Position numbers and translations under genes: made by a program
NCBI GenBank assembly: GCA_038239195.1
Contig: JBBSEZ010000217.1
Coordinates: 1-16,450 of the forward strand
Length of the DNA stretch: 16,450 nt
From: JBBSEZ01 sp038239195
GTDB taxonomy: Bacteria; Planctomycetota; Planctomycetia; Gemmatales; Gemmataceae
Reading direction: 5' to 3'
Notes under the pieces: model-generated
Databases searched by the model: none
Told to the model about the DNA's origin: nothing
What the model saw: only the letters and a program-made list of their open reading frames with translations
Shown: positions 1 through 7,074 of the stretch, piece after piece
Layout: every line of letters begins with the position of its first letter
Position numbering within the stretch: position 1 is the stretch's first letter

Positions 1-333
1 CAGATCGAAGGGGCCCTGACAGAGAGCGACCACTACGCCGTCTTGGAGGAGGGGCTGGTGCTACGGCCGGCGACGGGGGGCATGCTGGTTTACTCGCCGA
101 ACGACCCGGATGTGCCCCCCCGGGCCACCGACGGCGCCAGCGCCGTGGGGGCGCCGGCGGCGGAGAAACTGCTCTTTCGGGCCCGGCCCATCTTCTGGGA
201 TCGCTGGGTGGAGTGCTGGGAGCAGGACCAGGCCGGCAAGGGACACGGGGCCGGCCTGCTGCCGGGGGCGAGGCTGCTGCCCGTCCCGGCCGAGCCGGCG
301 GAGGGAGGGGCGGGCGCGAGGGCGCTGACGTGA
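1..333 (+). CDS. C-terminal end of an unrecognised protein (5' end outside window)
   Basis: The frame is open from base 1 to a TGA at 331-333, giving 110 residues with the start off the left edge. I do not recognise the family. The visible part has a hydrophobic strand-like stretch (GGMLVYSP), an aromatic cluster (FWDRWVECWEQDQ) about 40 residues before the end, and a Gly/Ala/Pro-rich tail that is probably disordered. A TTG at 43 could be a start but has no good ribosome site, so a gene running in from the left is more likely. The stop overlaps the GTG of the next gene (gTGA), a typical operon junction, which suggests co-translation. Coding status rests on the open frame, the overlap and natural-looking composition; function is unknown. 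Confidence 0.6.
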   Translation, partial: QIEGALTESDHYAVLEEGLVLRPATGGMLVYSPNDPDVPPRATDGASAVGAPAAEKLLFRARPIFWDRWVECWEQDQAGKGHGAGLLPGARLLPVPAEPAEGGAGARALT

Positions 334-734
334 ACGCGAAGAAGATGGAGACGCTGAAGGACAAGTTGATCGTCTCGCGCGAGTTGGCCGACGTGATGCG
401 CTACTTCCTCGATCACTTCGGCGAGGACCCGAAGTTCATCGCCCTGGGCGAGCGCATCGAACACCCGCTCCTGCTGCTCATGCTAGGGCAGGTCGCCCGG
501 GGCGTATTCGGGCACGAGGTGGAGGTGACGGACGTGCTGCTGACGCACCTGGAGGAGCACCATTTCATCCACGGCACCGCCCGCCTGGGCGGAAAGCTGG
601 CGACGGTGCTCTACTGCGAGGACCTGTGCAAGGGGCTGGTCACGGTCTGCTGGTCGGCCCGGCCGCCGGAGACGAAGTACGCCCGCTTCACCGGTCGGCC
701 GACGCCGGAAGGCTGGCGCGAGGCGCTGAATTGA
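330..734 (+). CDS. small conserved-looking protein of unknown function
   Basis: This encodes 134 residues from a GTG at 330 that overlaps the upstream stop by 4 bases (GTGA); an ATG at 345 is an alternative start. The frame is open farther upstream to 213, but that part lies inside the previous gene and looks like a shadow. The protein is mixed alpha/beta and soluble, with no signal peptide or membrane segment. Recognisable features are an N-terminal charged helix (METLKDKLIVSRELADVMRY), a short hydrophobic run (PLLLLMLGQVARG), HLEEHHFIHG, and a late strand LATVLYCEDLCKGLVTVCW. I cannot assign a family. The overlap suggests that it works with the upstream gene. It converges on the next gene, with only 22 bp between the two stop codons. 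Confidence 0.7.
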   Translation: MNAKKMETLKDKLIVSRELADVMRYFLDHFGEDPKFIALGERIEHPLLLLMLGQVARGVFGHEVEVTDVLLTHLEEHHFIHGTARLGGKLATVLYCEDLCKGLVTVCWSARPPETKYARFTGRPTPEGWREALN

Positions 735-756
735 GAGGGCCGCCAGCGCCCGGCGC

Positions 757-1755
757 TCACGGCCCGGTCCCGACGCGGAAGCCCTTCAGAGCCTCGTAGA
801 GCTCGTCCTTGTTCTCCTCCCAGCGCCGCAGGGGGGTGTAGGCGCGCACGACGTAGGCATCGACCTTGTCCTGGCCGAGGAGCGCCTGCGCGTCGCGGCG
901 GCGATACACCCACGTGACGAAGCGCCAGGGCTGCCCGCCCCGGCGGGCGTCGAGGACGATCTCCCGGCCCTCGAGCTCGGCCTGCTGTCCGGGGATCGGA
1001 TCGAGGGCGCGGGCACTGACGACGGTCGGCTCGACCTCGGGGCGGTCTGGCTCGCGCGGGTTGCCGAACTGATCGACCTCTTCTTCGACGCCCATGGCCG
1101 CGGCGGAGCGCGCCTTGCGCGGCTGGAGCTCCTTGCTCAGGGTGTTGGCGTAGATCTCGAGGGGAAGGGCCGTGCTCGACTTGGCGACAACCACGTCGAG
1201 ATAGGCATGGCGGCGGGCGTTGAGGAGCACCAGGTCGCGGGTGAGTTGAAGGTCGGCGACGGCGGGCTCCTCGCTGCGGTTGTTGCGCACCTTACGCCAC
1301 AACTCTGAGGGGCGCTTCAGGGAACAGCCCCGATGGGCCAGGTCGTCGTCGGGGCTCGCGCTGGCGTCCTCGAGGCTGGCCAGGCTCAGCTCGCGCATCT
1401 TCGCCCCCAGGCCGAACAGGTCGCCGGAAAAAAAGCCGAACAGGGCCAGGGCGGTGAAGAGCAGCCCGCAAACGATGCCGGCGCTGGCCAGAGCAAAGCC
1501 CTTGAAGCGGCCGCGGTTGCGTGCGACGTGGACGAAGGCGGCCAGCCCGACGGCGATGGCGGCCAGGGTGCCGATCACGGTGAACGCGCCGACGAGGGCC
1601 AGCACCAGGCTGGCGAGGGCGAGCCCGCTCGTGCGCGGGGGAATGACGACCTGGGCGGGGACCTTGATGGCCTGGTGGCACTCCGGGCAGCTCACCTCCT
1701 GGCCGGGCCGGGCGTCCGGCACCTGAAAGCTGGCGCCGCAGTCGCAGGTGAGCAT
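757..1755 (-). CDS. zinc-ribbon, DUF4190-like membrane protein
   Basis: This encodes 332 residues from an ATG at 1755, preceded by CGGAG about ten bases upstream. The frame is open 23 codons farther, but the zinc ribbon starting right after this Met fixes the start. Residues 1-32 form a zinc ribbon with C4, C6, C23 and C26 (CxC then CPEC). Residues about 44-77 and 86-110 are hydrophobic Ala/Gly/Leu-rich membrane segments separated by a basic RNRGRFKG loop, the layout of DUF4190 proteins. The rest, about 220 residues, is a soluble domain with alternating strands (LVLLNARRHAYLDVVVAKSS; WRFVTWVYRRRDAQALL) that I do not recognise. The product is probably an inner-membrane protein with a cytoplasmic zinc ribbon. 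Its biochemical role is unknown; the family names describe sequence only. Confidence 0.82.
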   Translation of the reverse strand: MLTCDCGASFQVPDARPGQEVSCPECHQAIKVPAQVVIPPRTSGLALASLVLALVGAFTVIGTLAAIAVGLAAFVHVARNRGRFKGFALASAGIVCGLLFTALALFGFFSGDLFGLGAKMRELSLASLEDASASPDDDLAHRGCSLKRPSELWRKVRNNRSEEPAVADLQLTRDLVLLNARRHAYLDVVVAKSSTALPLEIYANTLSKELQPRKARSAAAMGVEEEVDQFGNPREPDRPEVEPTVVSARALDPIPGQQAELEGREIVLDARRGGQPWRFVTWVYRRRDAQALLGQDKVDAYVVRAYTPLRRWEENKDELYEALKGFRVGTGP

Positions 1756-2035
1756 GGTCGGGTTGCTCCGGAGGGCGGTGTCGTTCGATGAAGTCGATTG
1801 TAAACGTCGGGCGCCAAGACGCAACAGGGGCGCGGGCCACGTAACCGCTTACGCGGATCGCTCCGGGCCGAAGGCCCCGCGTCTGCACGGATCGGGGCGC
1901 TCCCGGAACGTTCGCCGCACCCTGCCGTCCGGCCGGCTTTCCAAGCGGAACGCGCCACCGGACCGGCTGGAAAGCGGGCCTCAAGCCGCCAGGGCATCCT
2001 CTTTCCAGCGGAGGCATCCCCGTGCTCCCGCCCTC
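1756..2035. other. intergenic spacer with hairpin repeat, upstream of the zinc-ribbon gene
   Basis: This 280-bp stretch carries no credible gene. It lies between the start of the minus-strand zinc-ribbon gene and the 3' end of the PIN-domain remnant, so it should contain the promoter of the former. I see no convincing -35/-10 pair. A small GC stem (GGGCC/GGCCC) occurs near 1867-1880, and the main structured element is the inverted repeat at 1931-1980, listed separately. Confidence 0.5.
1931..1980. repeat. dispersed hairpin repeat, copy 1
   Basis: The arms 1931-1943 (GGCCGGCTTTCCA) and 1968-1980 (TGGAAAGCGGGCC) are complementary at 12 of 13 positions around a 24-base loop. The left arm plus its preceding bases, CCGTCCGGCCGGCTTTCCA (1925-1943), is almost identical to 6830-6848 in another intergenic region, and both loci share GGCTGGAAAGC in the right arm. 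The loops differ. This looks like a dispersed REP-like hairpin rather than a gene-specific site. No T tract follows, so an intrinsic terminator is unlikely. Confidence 0.6.
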
Positions 2036-2248
2036 TTACCACAGCCTCGTCACGCCGTACGGGTAGAAGGCGCCCTCGACGCTCACGAGGGGCATGCCCT
2101 CGACCAGGGCCTGCGCGATCAGCAGGCGGTCGAATGGGTCTCTGTGGTGCAACGGCATCGCCACGAGGGCGGCCGTGTGGCGCGGCTCGATGGTCACGGT
2201 AAACATGAGCTGCTCCTCGACGATCGCCCCAGCGGGGCCCTCGATCAC
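2036..2248 (-). pseudogene. C-terminal remnant of a VapC-like PIN-domain toxin
   Basis: About 70 codons ending in TAA at 2036 match the second half of a PIN-domain ribonuclease toxin: IEPRHTAALVAMP, then LHHRDPFDRLLIAQAL, then a late strand MPLVSVEGAFYPYGVTRLW. The HRDPFDR(L/M)LIAQA block, with its conserved acidic residues, is a hallmark of VapC-type PIN proteins. The first half, which should carry an N-terminal Asp and a conserved Glu, is absent; continuing the frame upstream enters the nicotinamidase gene in another frame and becomes low-complexity Gly/Arg. A Met at about 2206 could start a 55-residue peptide, but it would lack the active site. No antitoxin gene is nearby. I read it as a decayed toxin truncated at the pncA junction. 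Confidence 0.7.
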
Positions 2249-2850
2249 CGTCCCGAACCTCCTATCACCGCCTCCGTCGTCCCGTACTCGAAGCCCAGCC
2301 CCACCCCTTCCTGTCGCGCCTTCTCCTGAAACAGTCCCGCCGCCGGCACGTCGAGGCCCGCCGAAGCGTCCTCCACCATCAGCACGCGCAGCCCCGCCTT
2401 GCGCAGGTCGCACGCCGCGAAGAAGCAGCAGATGTTCGTCGCGAGGCCGCACACTGCCACGGTCGTGATCCCCGCGGCGAGCAGCAAGGTGACATAGGCC
2501 GGGTGCTGCGCCGTGAGCGCATAGGCCTCGAAATCGCGGTCGTAGCCCTTGCGCCAGATGGCCTGAAAGCGCTGGGCGTGCAGCCCCGGCAGGAAGTCGG
2601 CGCCGGGCGTGCCCTGAACGCAGTGGGGCGGGTAGAGGTTATCTTCCCGGCCGAGAAAGCTTCGATGGTCGGGCGGGTGCCAGTCCTGGCTGGCGTCGAT
2701 GCGCGCCCAGGGGAGAGCGAGCAGGGCGTTGAGGCGCGGGACGATCTCCAACCCGCCGGGGACGGGGAGCTCGGCGGGGCAGAGAGAGGTGAAGCCCTGC
2801 TGGGCATCGACGACGAGGAGGGCGCTATTCGGCAGAGAGATCGGAAGCAC
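2245..2850 (-). CDS. pncA: nicotinamidase / isochorismatase-family hydrolase
   Basis: This encodes 201 residues, a normal length for PncA. It starts at a GTG at 2850, with AAGGAGG six bases upstream. The family's catalytic triad is visible: D15 (LLVVDAQQGF), K101 (WRKGYDRDFEAY) and C141 (GLATNICCFFAACDLRKAG). The metal site is D56, H58 and H62 (DWHPPDH). Family members hydrolyse nicotinamide to nicotinate and ammonia in NAD salvage; the DWHPxxH site and the ATNIC nucleophile motif favour nicotinamidase over other isochorismatase-fold hydrolases. It is cytoplasmic, with no signal peptide. It lies 97 bp downstream of proS on the same strand, with a strong hairpin between them, so it is probably transcribed separately. 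Its 3' end abuts the PIN-toxin remnant. Confidence 0.88.
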   Translation of the reverse strand: MLPISLPNSALLVVDAQQGFTSLCPAELPVPGGLEIVPRLNALLALPWARIDASQDWHPPDHRSFLGREDNLYPPHCVQGTPGADFLPGLHAQRFQAIWRKGYDRDFEAYALTAQHPAYVTLLLAAGITTVAVCGLATNICCFFAACDLRKAGLRVLMVEDASAGLDVPAAGLFQEKARQEGVGLGFEYGTTEAVIGGSGR

Positions 2851-2856
2851 GTTGCG

Positions 2857-2863
2857 CCTCCTT
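2857..2863 (-). promoter_or_regulatory. Shine-Dalgarno site of the nicotinamidase gene
   Basis: The minus strand reads AAGGAGG six bases before the GTG at 2850. It supports this non-ATG start, since the protein's VVDAQ strand follows only 11 residues later. Confidence 0.75.
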
Positions 2864-2884
2864 CTTCAGTCCAAGGGCCCTTCT

Positions 2885-2938
2885 CGCGAAACGACAAGCA
2901 AGAGCGCCAGCCCGCCCCCTCTTGCTTGTCGTTTCGCG
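2885..2938. terminator. perfect 20-bp hairpin between proS and pncA
   Basis: The arms 2885-2904 (CGCGAAACGACAAGCAAGAG) and 2919-2938 are perfectly complementary over 20 bp, with a 14-base GC-rich loop (CGCCAGCCCGCCCC). It begins 10 bp past the proS stop and ends 35 bp before the pncA start, where a proS terminator would lie. Neither side has a T tract, so it may act as a Rho-blocking or RNA-stabilising structure, or be a repeat. Its 20-14-20 geometry is the same as that of the hairpin in the insertion sequence at 11704-11757. Confidence 0.6.
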
Positions 2939-2947
2939 CTGCCAGGC

Positions 2948-4459
2948 TCAATACGCCTGCGCGAACACCACTCTTCCCGCCGACGGCTGGCCCGTCACCA
3001 TGCACTTCCCCTCTTCCTTCGCCCGGTCGAACGGAATGCAGCGGATCGTCGCCTTCGTCTCCTTGGAGATCCGCTCCTCCGTCTCGCGCGTCCCGTCCCA
3101 GTGCGCCCACAGGAACCCGCCCGGCTCCTCGATGCGCTGCCGGAACTCGTCGTACGAATTCACCTCGTGCGTGTTGGCGTCGCGGAAGGCCCGCGCCTTG
3201 TTGAACAGGTCGGCCTGCATCTGCTTCAGCACCTCGACGATGCGCCCTGCCGCCGACGCCAGGGGCACGCCGAACTGCTTGCCCTCTTTCCCCAGGTCGC
3301 GGCGGGCCACCACGCAGGCGTTCGCCGCCAGGTCCTTCGGCCCCAGCTCGACGCGCACCGGCACGCCGCGCAGTTCCCACTCGTTGAAGCGGAAGCCCGG
3401 GTGCTTGTCGAAGTCCTGATCGACCTTCACCGTCAGCGGCTCGTAGCCGAAGAACTCCTCGCGCGGCAGGTCGCGCAGCGCCGCCGCCAACTTGTCGGCC
3501 GCCTCGAGCGCGCCCTTGCGCTCCGCCTCGTTCTTGCCCAGCGGCACCACGACGACGTGGATCGGCGCCAGCCGCGGCGGGACCACCAGGCCCTGGTCGT
3601 CGCTGTGCGTCATGATGAGCCCGCCGACCAGCCGCGTGGACACGCCCCAGCTCGTCGCCCAGGCGAAATCGCGCTTGCCCTCCTTGTCCTGGAAGGTGAC
3701 GTCGAACGCCTTGGCGAAGTTCTGGCCGAGGAAGTGGCTCGTCCCTGCCTGGAGCGCCTTTTTGTCCTGCATCATCGCCTCGATGCAGAGGGTGTAGACG
3801 GCGCCGGGGAACTTCTGGCCGTCGCTCTTCGGCCCGACCAGCACCGGCATCGCCATCCAGTCTTCGGCGAAGCAGCGATAGACCTCGACCATCTGCTTCG
3901 CCTCGGCCTCGGCCTCGGCCTGGGTGGCGTGAGCGGTGTGGCCCTCCTGCCAGAGGAACTCGGCCGTGCGCAGGAACAGGCGCGTGCGCATCTCCCAGCG
4001 CACCACGTTGCACCACTGGTTGATGAGCAGCGGCAGGTCGCGGTAGCTCTGCACCCAGTTCTTGTAGGTGTTCCAGATGATCGTCTCGGAGGTCGGGCGG
4101 ATGATGAGCTCCTCTTCGAGCTTCGCGTCCGGATCGACCTCGATCCCTCCCCCGGGCACCGCCTTGAGCCGGTAGTGCGTGACGACGGCGCACTCCTTGG
4201 CGAAGCCCTCGGCCATCTGCTCCTCGCGGGCCAGGAACGACTTCGGGATGAACAGCGGGAAGTAGGCGTTGACGTGGCCGGTGTCCTTGAACATCCGGTC
4301 GAGGGCCCGCTGCATCTTCTCCCAGATGGCGTAGCCGTTCGGCTTGATCACCATGCAGCCACGCACGTCGCTGTTCTCCGCCAGGCCGGCGCGGTTGACG
4401 ATGTCCAGATACCACTTGGAGTAATCCTGGGCCCGGGTGGTGATTTTCTCGGCGGCCAT
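2948..4459 (-). CDS. proS: prolyl-tRNA synthetase, archaeal/eukaryotic-type (ProS3)
   Basis: This encodes 503 residues from an ATG at 4459 with AGGAGGA just upstream. It charges tRNA-Pro with proline in the cytoplasm. The class II core is clear: RPTSETIIWNTYKNWV at about 121-136, motif 2 as RWEMRTRLFLRTAEFLWQEGHTAH at about 154-177, and motif 3 as GVSTRLVGGLIMTHSDDQGL. An anticodon-binding domain follows (PIHVVVVPLGKNEAE onward). The short form without an editing insertion and the C-terminal extension ending in Tyr (ATIRCIPFD, GKCMVTGQPS, VVFAQAY) are typical of the archaeal/eukaryotic type found in several bacterial phyla. Only two of the extension's zinc-ligand cysteines remain, as in many bacterial members. 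It follows the ketosynthase gene by 124 bp on the same strand. Confidence 0.95.
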   Translation of the reverse strand: MAAEKITTRAQDYSKWYLDIVNRAGLAENSDVRGCMVIKPNGYAIWEKMQRALDRMFKDTGHVNAYFPLFIPKSFLAREEQMAEGFAKECAVVTHYRLKAVPGGGIEVDPDAKLEEELIIRPTSETIIWNTYKNWVQSYRDLPLLINQWCNVVRWEMRTRLFLRTAEFLWQEGHTAHATQAEAEAEAKQMVEVYRCFAEDWMAMPVLVGPKSDGQKFPGAVYTLCIEAMMQDKKALQAGTSHFLGQNFAKAFDVTFQDKEGKRDFAWATSWGVSTRLVGGLIMTHSDDQGLVVPPRLAPIHVVVVPLGKNEAERKGALEAADKLAAALRDLPREEFFGYEPLTVKVDQDFDKHPGFRFNEWELRGVPVRVELGPKDLAANACVVARRDLGKEGKQFGVPLASAAGRIVEVLKQMQADLFNKARAFRDANTHEVNSYDEFRQRIEEPGGFLWAHWDGTRETEERISKETKATIRCIPFDRAKEEGKCMVTGQPSAGRVVFAQAY

Positions 4460-4462
4460 CGC

Positions 4463-4469
4463 TCCTCCT
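4463..4469 (-). promoter_or_regulatory. Shine-Dalgarno site of proS
   Basis: The minus strand reads AGGAGGA three bases before the ATG at 4459. This fixes the start over the longer open frame, which extends upstream into the ketosynthase gene with Ser/Thr/Pro-rich shadow sequence. Confidence 0.75.
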
Positions 4470-4583
4470 GCGGCTCGAGTCGGGGGAATGCTGCGATTAT
4501 AGATGATCGACACGCCGTCGCCATGCGAGGTGCGCGCAGTGGCCGTCGGGTGAGGGGAGGAGGGAGCGAGGGGAAGGGCGCGA

Positions 4584-5801
4584 TCAGACGGCGCGGAGGA
4601 CGAGGCAGGTGTTGCTGCCGCCGAACCCGAAGGAGTTGGACACCGCGACGCGCACGTCGTGCGGGCGGGCCTGGTTGGGGACGTGGCAGAGGTTGCACTC
4701 GGGGTCGGGGTCGTCGAGGTTGATCGTCGGCGGCAGGGCGCCGCGCTCCATCGCCACGACACACGCCAGCGCCTCGACGGCGGCGGCGGCCGTCAGCAGA
4801 TGGCCGGTCATGCTCTTGGTCGAGCTGATCGGCACCCGACGCACGTCGTCGCCGAAGACCATCTCCAGCACGCGGGCCTCCGCGGCGTCGCCTACGGGGG
4901 TGCTGGTGGCGTGGGCGTTGATGTAATCGACCTCGCCCGGCTCGGCGCCGGCGTCGGCCAGCGCCTGGCGCATGGCAGCCACGGCGGGCTCGGGGTCGGG
5001 GCTGGGGATCACCATGTTGTAGGCGTCGCTGCTGGCGCCGAAGCCGGCGACCTCGGCATAGGCGCGCACGCCCCGCCGGCGCGCCGACGCGGCTCGCTCC
5101 ATGGCGAAAACGGCGCCGCCCTCGCCCATGACGAAGCCATCGCGGCCGCGGTCGAACGGGCGCGAGGCCCCTTGCGGGTCGGCGTTGCGGCGCGACAGGG
5201 CGCGCAGGTTGCCGAAGCCCGCCAGCGACATCGGCGTGACGCACATGTCGCACGCCCCGGCCAGGCAGACGTCGACCCAACCCAGTTCCAGCCAGTGGCG
5301 CGCCTGGCCGATGCCGTAGTTCCCGCTGGCGCACGCCGCCGAGACGCAGGCCACCGGGCCCGCCACGCCCAGCCCCTTGCGCACGCGCTCCAGGAGCGAG
5401 GCGGGGTCGTCGGGCACCTCCCACATGCGCCGCCCCCCGGCCAGGGCGTCGTTCTCCCACTGGAGCAGCCATTCGGCCCCGACGCCGAGGACGAGCCCCA
5501 CGCGCGCCTCCCCGCGGCGCTCCCACCAGCCCGAATCGCGCAGGGCGCGCACGCAGCACCAGTGGACGAGCTGTTCGAGGCGATGCCGTTTCGCGAACGC
5601 GACCGGGCATTCGCCTTCGGGACAAGGCACGTGGTGGACCTGGCCGGCGACCTGACTGGGGTGGTCCGCGACGTTGAAGTTGGTCACGCGGCTCACCCCC
5701 GAGCGCCCCGCGAGGAGGTTGTCGGCGAAGGTGGCGTAGGTGTGGCCCAGCGGCGTGGCCGTGCCCACGCCGGTAATCCAGACAGGGCAGCGTTGGCTCA
5801 C
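4584..5801 (-). CDS. beta-ketoacyl-ACP synthase II-like (FabF-family) enzyme
   Basis: This encodes 405 residues, full length for the family. It starts at a GTG at 5801 with GGAG nine bases upstream; a TTG at 5807 overlapping the previous stop (TTGA) is an alternative. The condensing-enzyme active site is complete: C157 in SAACASG, H297 in INAHATSTPVGD, K329 in SSTKSMTGH and H334, plus the glycine-rich end NSFGFGGSNTCLVL. The enzyme condenses an acyl group with malonyl-ACP. It follows a shortened ketosynthase-like gene with 2 bp between stop and GTG, so the two are probably co-translated. No acyl carrier protein, reductase or dehydratase is in the window, so housekeeping fatty-acid synthesis is less likely than a dedicated polyene/polyketide-like pathway or an accessory condensing role. 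Confidence 0.9.
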   Translation of the reverse strand: MSQRCPVWITGVGTATPLGHTYATFADNLLAGRSGVSRVTNFNVADHPSQVAGQVHHVPCPEGECPVAFAKRHRLEQLVHWCCVRALRDSGWWERRGEARVGLVLGVGAEWLLQWENDALAGGRRMWEVPDDPASLLERVRKGLGVAGPVACVSAACASGNYGIGQARHWLELGWVDVCLAGACDMCVTPMSLAGFGNLRALSRRNADPQGASRPFDRGRDGFVMGEGGAVFAMERAASARRRGVRAYAEVAGFGASSDAYNMVIPSPDPEPAVAAMRQALADAGAEPGEVDYINAHATSTPVGDAAEARVLEMVFGDDVRRVPISSTKSMTGHLLTAAAAVEALACVVAMERGALPPTINLDDPDPECNLCHVPNQARPHDVRVAVSNSFGFGGSNTCLVLRAV

Positions 5802-5803
5802 CG

Positions 5804-6712
5804 TCAAGCACTCCTTCGGCCGGCCCGGAACAGTCCGGGGCCCTGGAGGAAGACCGCGCCCTCTTGGGCCTCTGATGGGCGAACCTGGGGGGCCGCGAAG
5901 TTCGTCAGTTCGAGACAGGCCCCCCACCCGATCGGCTGGGCGCAGGCTCGCTCGCCCCCTTTCGCCTTGCCGAGCAGGCCCAGCAGGGCGTCGAGGTCGA
6001 ACGGCGCGCCGGGGGCGAGCGCTTCTCCGAGCCCGGGGCCGACCGTCAGCCGGAGGCGGACCGTCGCGCGGTTGGCGCTGGCGGGCGTCAGGGCGAGGGC
6101 GAGGGCCTCGGCAAACGCCTCGGGGGGCATGGCCCCGTTCTCGCCGAGCACCGTTTCGGGCCCGAGACGCGAGAACACGACCCAGACGCCGGGCAGGCCC
6201 TTGCCGTGGAGCAGGGCGGTGGCGGCGAGTAGGGCCTCGGTCACTCCGCCGGGGCCTCCGCCGACCCCGAAGTTGGGGCCGTGCATCTTGAGCGCCTGAC
6301 TGAGCGTGCCGGAGACGGCGTGCAGGGAGTGGTGCGGGATGATGTGCGGAGAAACGCCCCAGGCGCCTTCGGCGAGGAAGCGAGGCAAGGCAACGCCCAG
6401 AGCAGGCCGGCCAAGGTAGCGCGGCGCCGCCAGGGCCCCCCAATCGCGGAAGGGCCCGGTCAGGCCGTGGTCGTGAATCGCCTGGTGAATGGCGGTCACG
6501 CACACCACCGTTTGCACGTCGGCATGCTTGAGAAAGGTGGGCGCCAGCGGCACGCCGAAGGGCGGGCCGGGCTTGCGCCGCAGGCCTGCGAGCACGTCGA
6601 GCGGCACCCGCACGGTCGCCTGCGCCGATAGGTCGCAGTCGATCACCTCGGGGGCTGCCACGCCCTCGCTCGAGGGGCCGTCCTCCCCGCCTTCATGAAA
6701 GAGGCTCAACAC
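5804..6712 (-). CDS. shortened ketosynthase-like protein without active-site cysteine
   Basis: This encodes 302 residues from a GTG at 6712, seven bases after AAAGGA; a TTG at 6718 in the same frame would add two residues. The middle resembles the N-terminal half of a ketosynthase: a PHHSLHAVSGTLSQALKMHGPNFGV segment, then a Gly-rich turn (GGGPGGVTEALLAATALL) where KS enzymes have the ACASG cysteine, then WVVFSRLGPE. The nucleophile appears replaced by Gly, and the C-terminal half with the two catalytic His residues is missing. The end (PIGWGACLEL) fits the short beta-ketoacyl-synthase-like N-terminal family (PF13723 type) found beside true ketosynthases in aryl-polyene-like loci. I infer a chain-length-factor-like, non-catalytic partner of the next gene; this is not proven. 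Confidence 0.72.
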   Translation of the reverse strand: MLSLFHEGGEDGPSSEGVAAPEVIDCDLSAQATVRVPLDVLAGLRRKPGPPFGVPLAPTFLKHADVQTVVCVTAIHQAIHDHGLTGPFRDWGALAAPRYLGRPALGVALPRFLAEGAWGVSPHIIPHHSLHAVSGTLSQALKMHGPNFGVGGGPGGVTEALLAATALLHGKGLPGVWVVFSRLGPETVLGENGAMPPEAFAEALALALTPASANRATVRLRLTVGPGLGEALAPGAPFDLDALLGLLGKAKGGERACAQPIGWGACLELTNFAAPQVRPSEAQEGAVFLQGPGLFRAGRRSA

Positions 6713-6718
6713 ACACAA

Positions 6719-7074
6719 GTCCTTTCCCTGACTTCTCCGTCCGTGGAGGCCCCGCCGCCCGCGAGAGGCAGACGAGGTGAGAGTGAGCCCTTCCTACCGG
6801 AATCCGGGGGGTGGGTCAACGCGGGTTTACCGTCCGCCCGGCTTTCCAGCCTGACGTTCCGAAGAGTCGGGCTGGAAAGCCTGACGGACGCGCACCGCCG
6901 GGCCCCCTCTCCGAAAAAGGGCGCCCTCGCAAGCCGTTCGTCCTTCCACGCCTGCGCCCTCCCTGGTAATCTGGAGAAAGTGGTACGTGGATTTCGCGAG
7001 GCTGGATCGTCGTACTCTCGTCCTCCCCCTTGCCTGCCTCTTTTGTCCGTCTTGACACCTTCAGGACACCACCG
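6719..7074. other. divergent intergenic region
   Basis: This 356-bp spacer lies between the minus-strand ketosynthase-like gene and the plus-strand Tricorn homologue, so it should hold both promoters. I see no reliable sigma-70 type pair. TTGACA at 7052-7057 is only 18 bases before the Tricorn ATG and therefore cannot be a -35 box for it with a normal leader. The only strong structure is the hairpin repeat at 6831-6890. Open frames through the region are shadows. Confidence 0.5.
6831..6890. repeat. dispersed hairpin repeat, copy 2
   Basis: The arms 6832-6851 (GTCCGCCCGGCTTTCCAGCC) and 6870-6889 are complementary at 17 of 20 positions with an 18-base loop; bases 6831/6890 extend the pairing. 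The left arm matches copy 1 at 18 of 19 bases (6830-6848 against 1925-1943), and the right arm shares GGCTGGAAAGC. The hairpin sits between divergent genes, which argues against a terminator and for a mobile or REP-like repeat or a nucleoid-protein site. Confidence 0.65.

Noticed and set aside
213..329. Longer N-terminus for the gene starting at 330
   Set aside because: The extra 39 codons lie entirely inside the preceding gene and give Gly/Arg-rich shadow sequence; the GTGA overlap is the more natural start.
2379..4415. Long open frame of 678 codons on the minus strand across proS and pncA
   Set aside because: It is a different frame of the same strand crossing two well-identified genes, with Arg/Gly/Ala-rich shadow composition and no motif.
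2699..4723. Plus-strand open frame of 674 codons opposite proS
   Set aside because: It is antisense to a clear prolyl-tRNA synthetase, and its Leu/Arg/His composition is typical of a GC-rich antisense shadow.
7052..7057. TTGACA as a -35 promoter box for the Tricorn gene
   Set aside because: It is only 18 bases before the start codon, leaving no room for a -10 box, transcription start and ribosome site.
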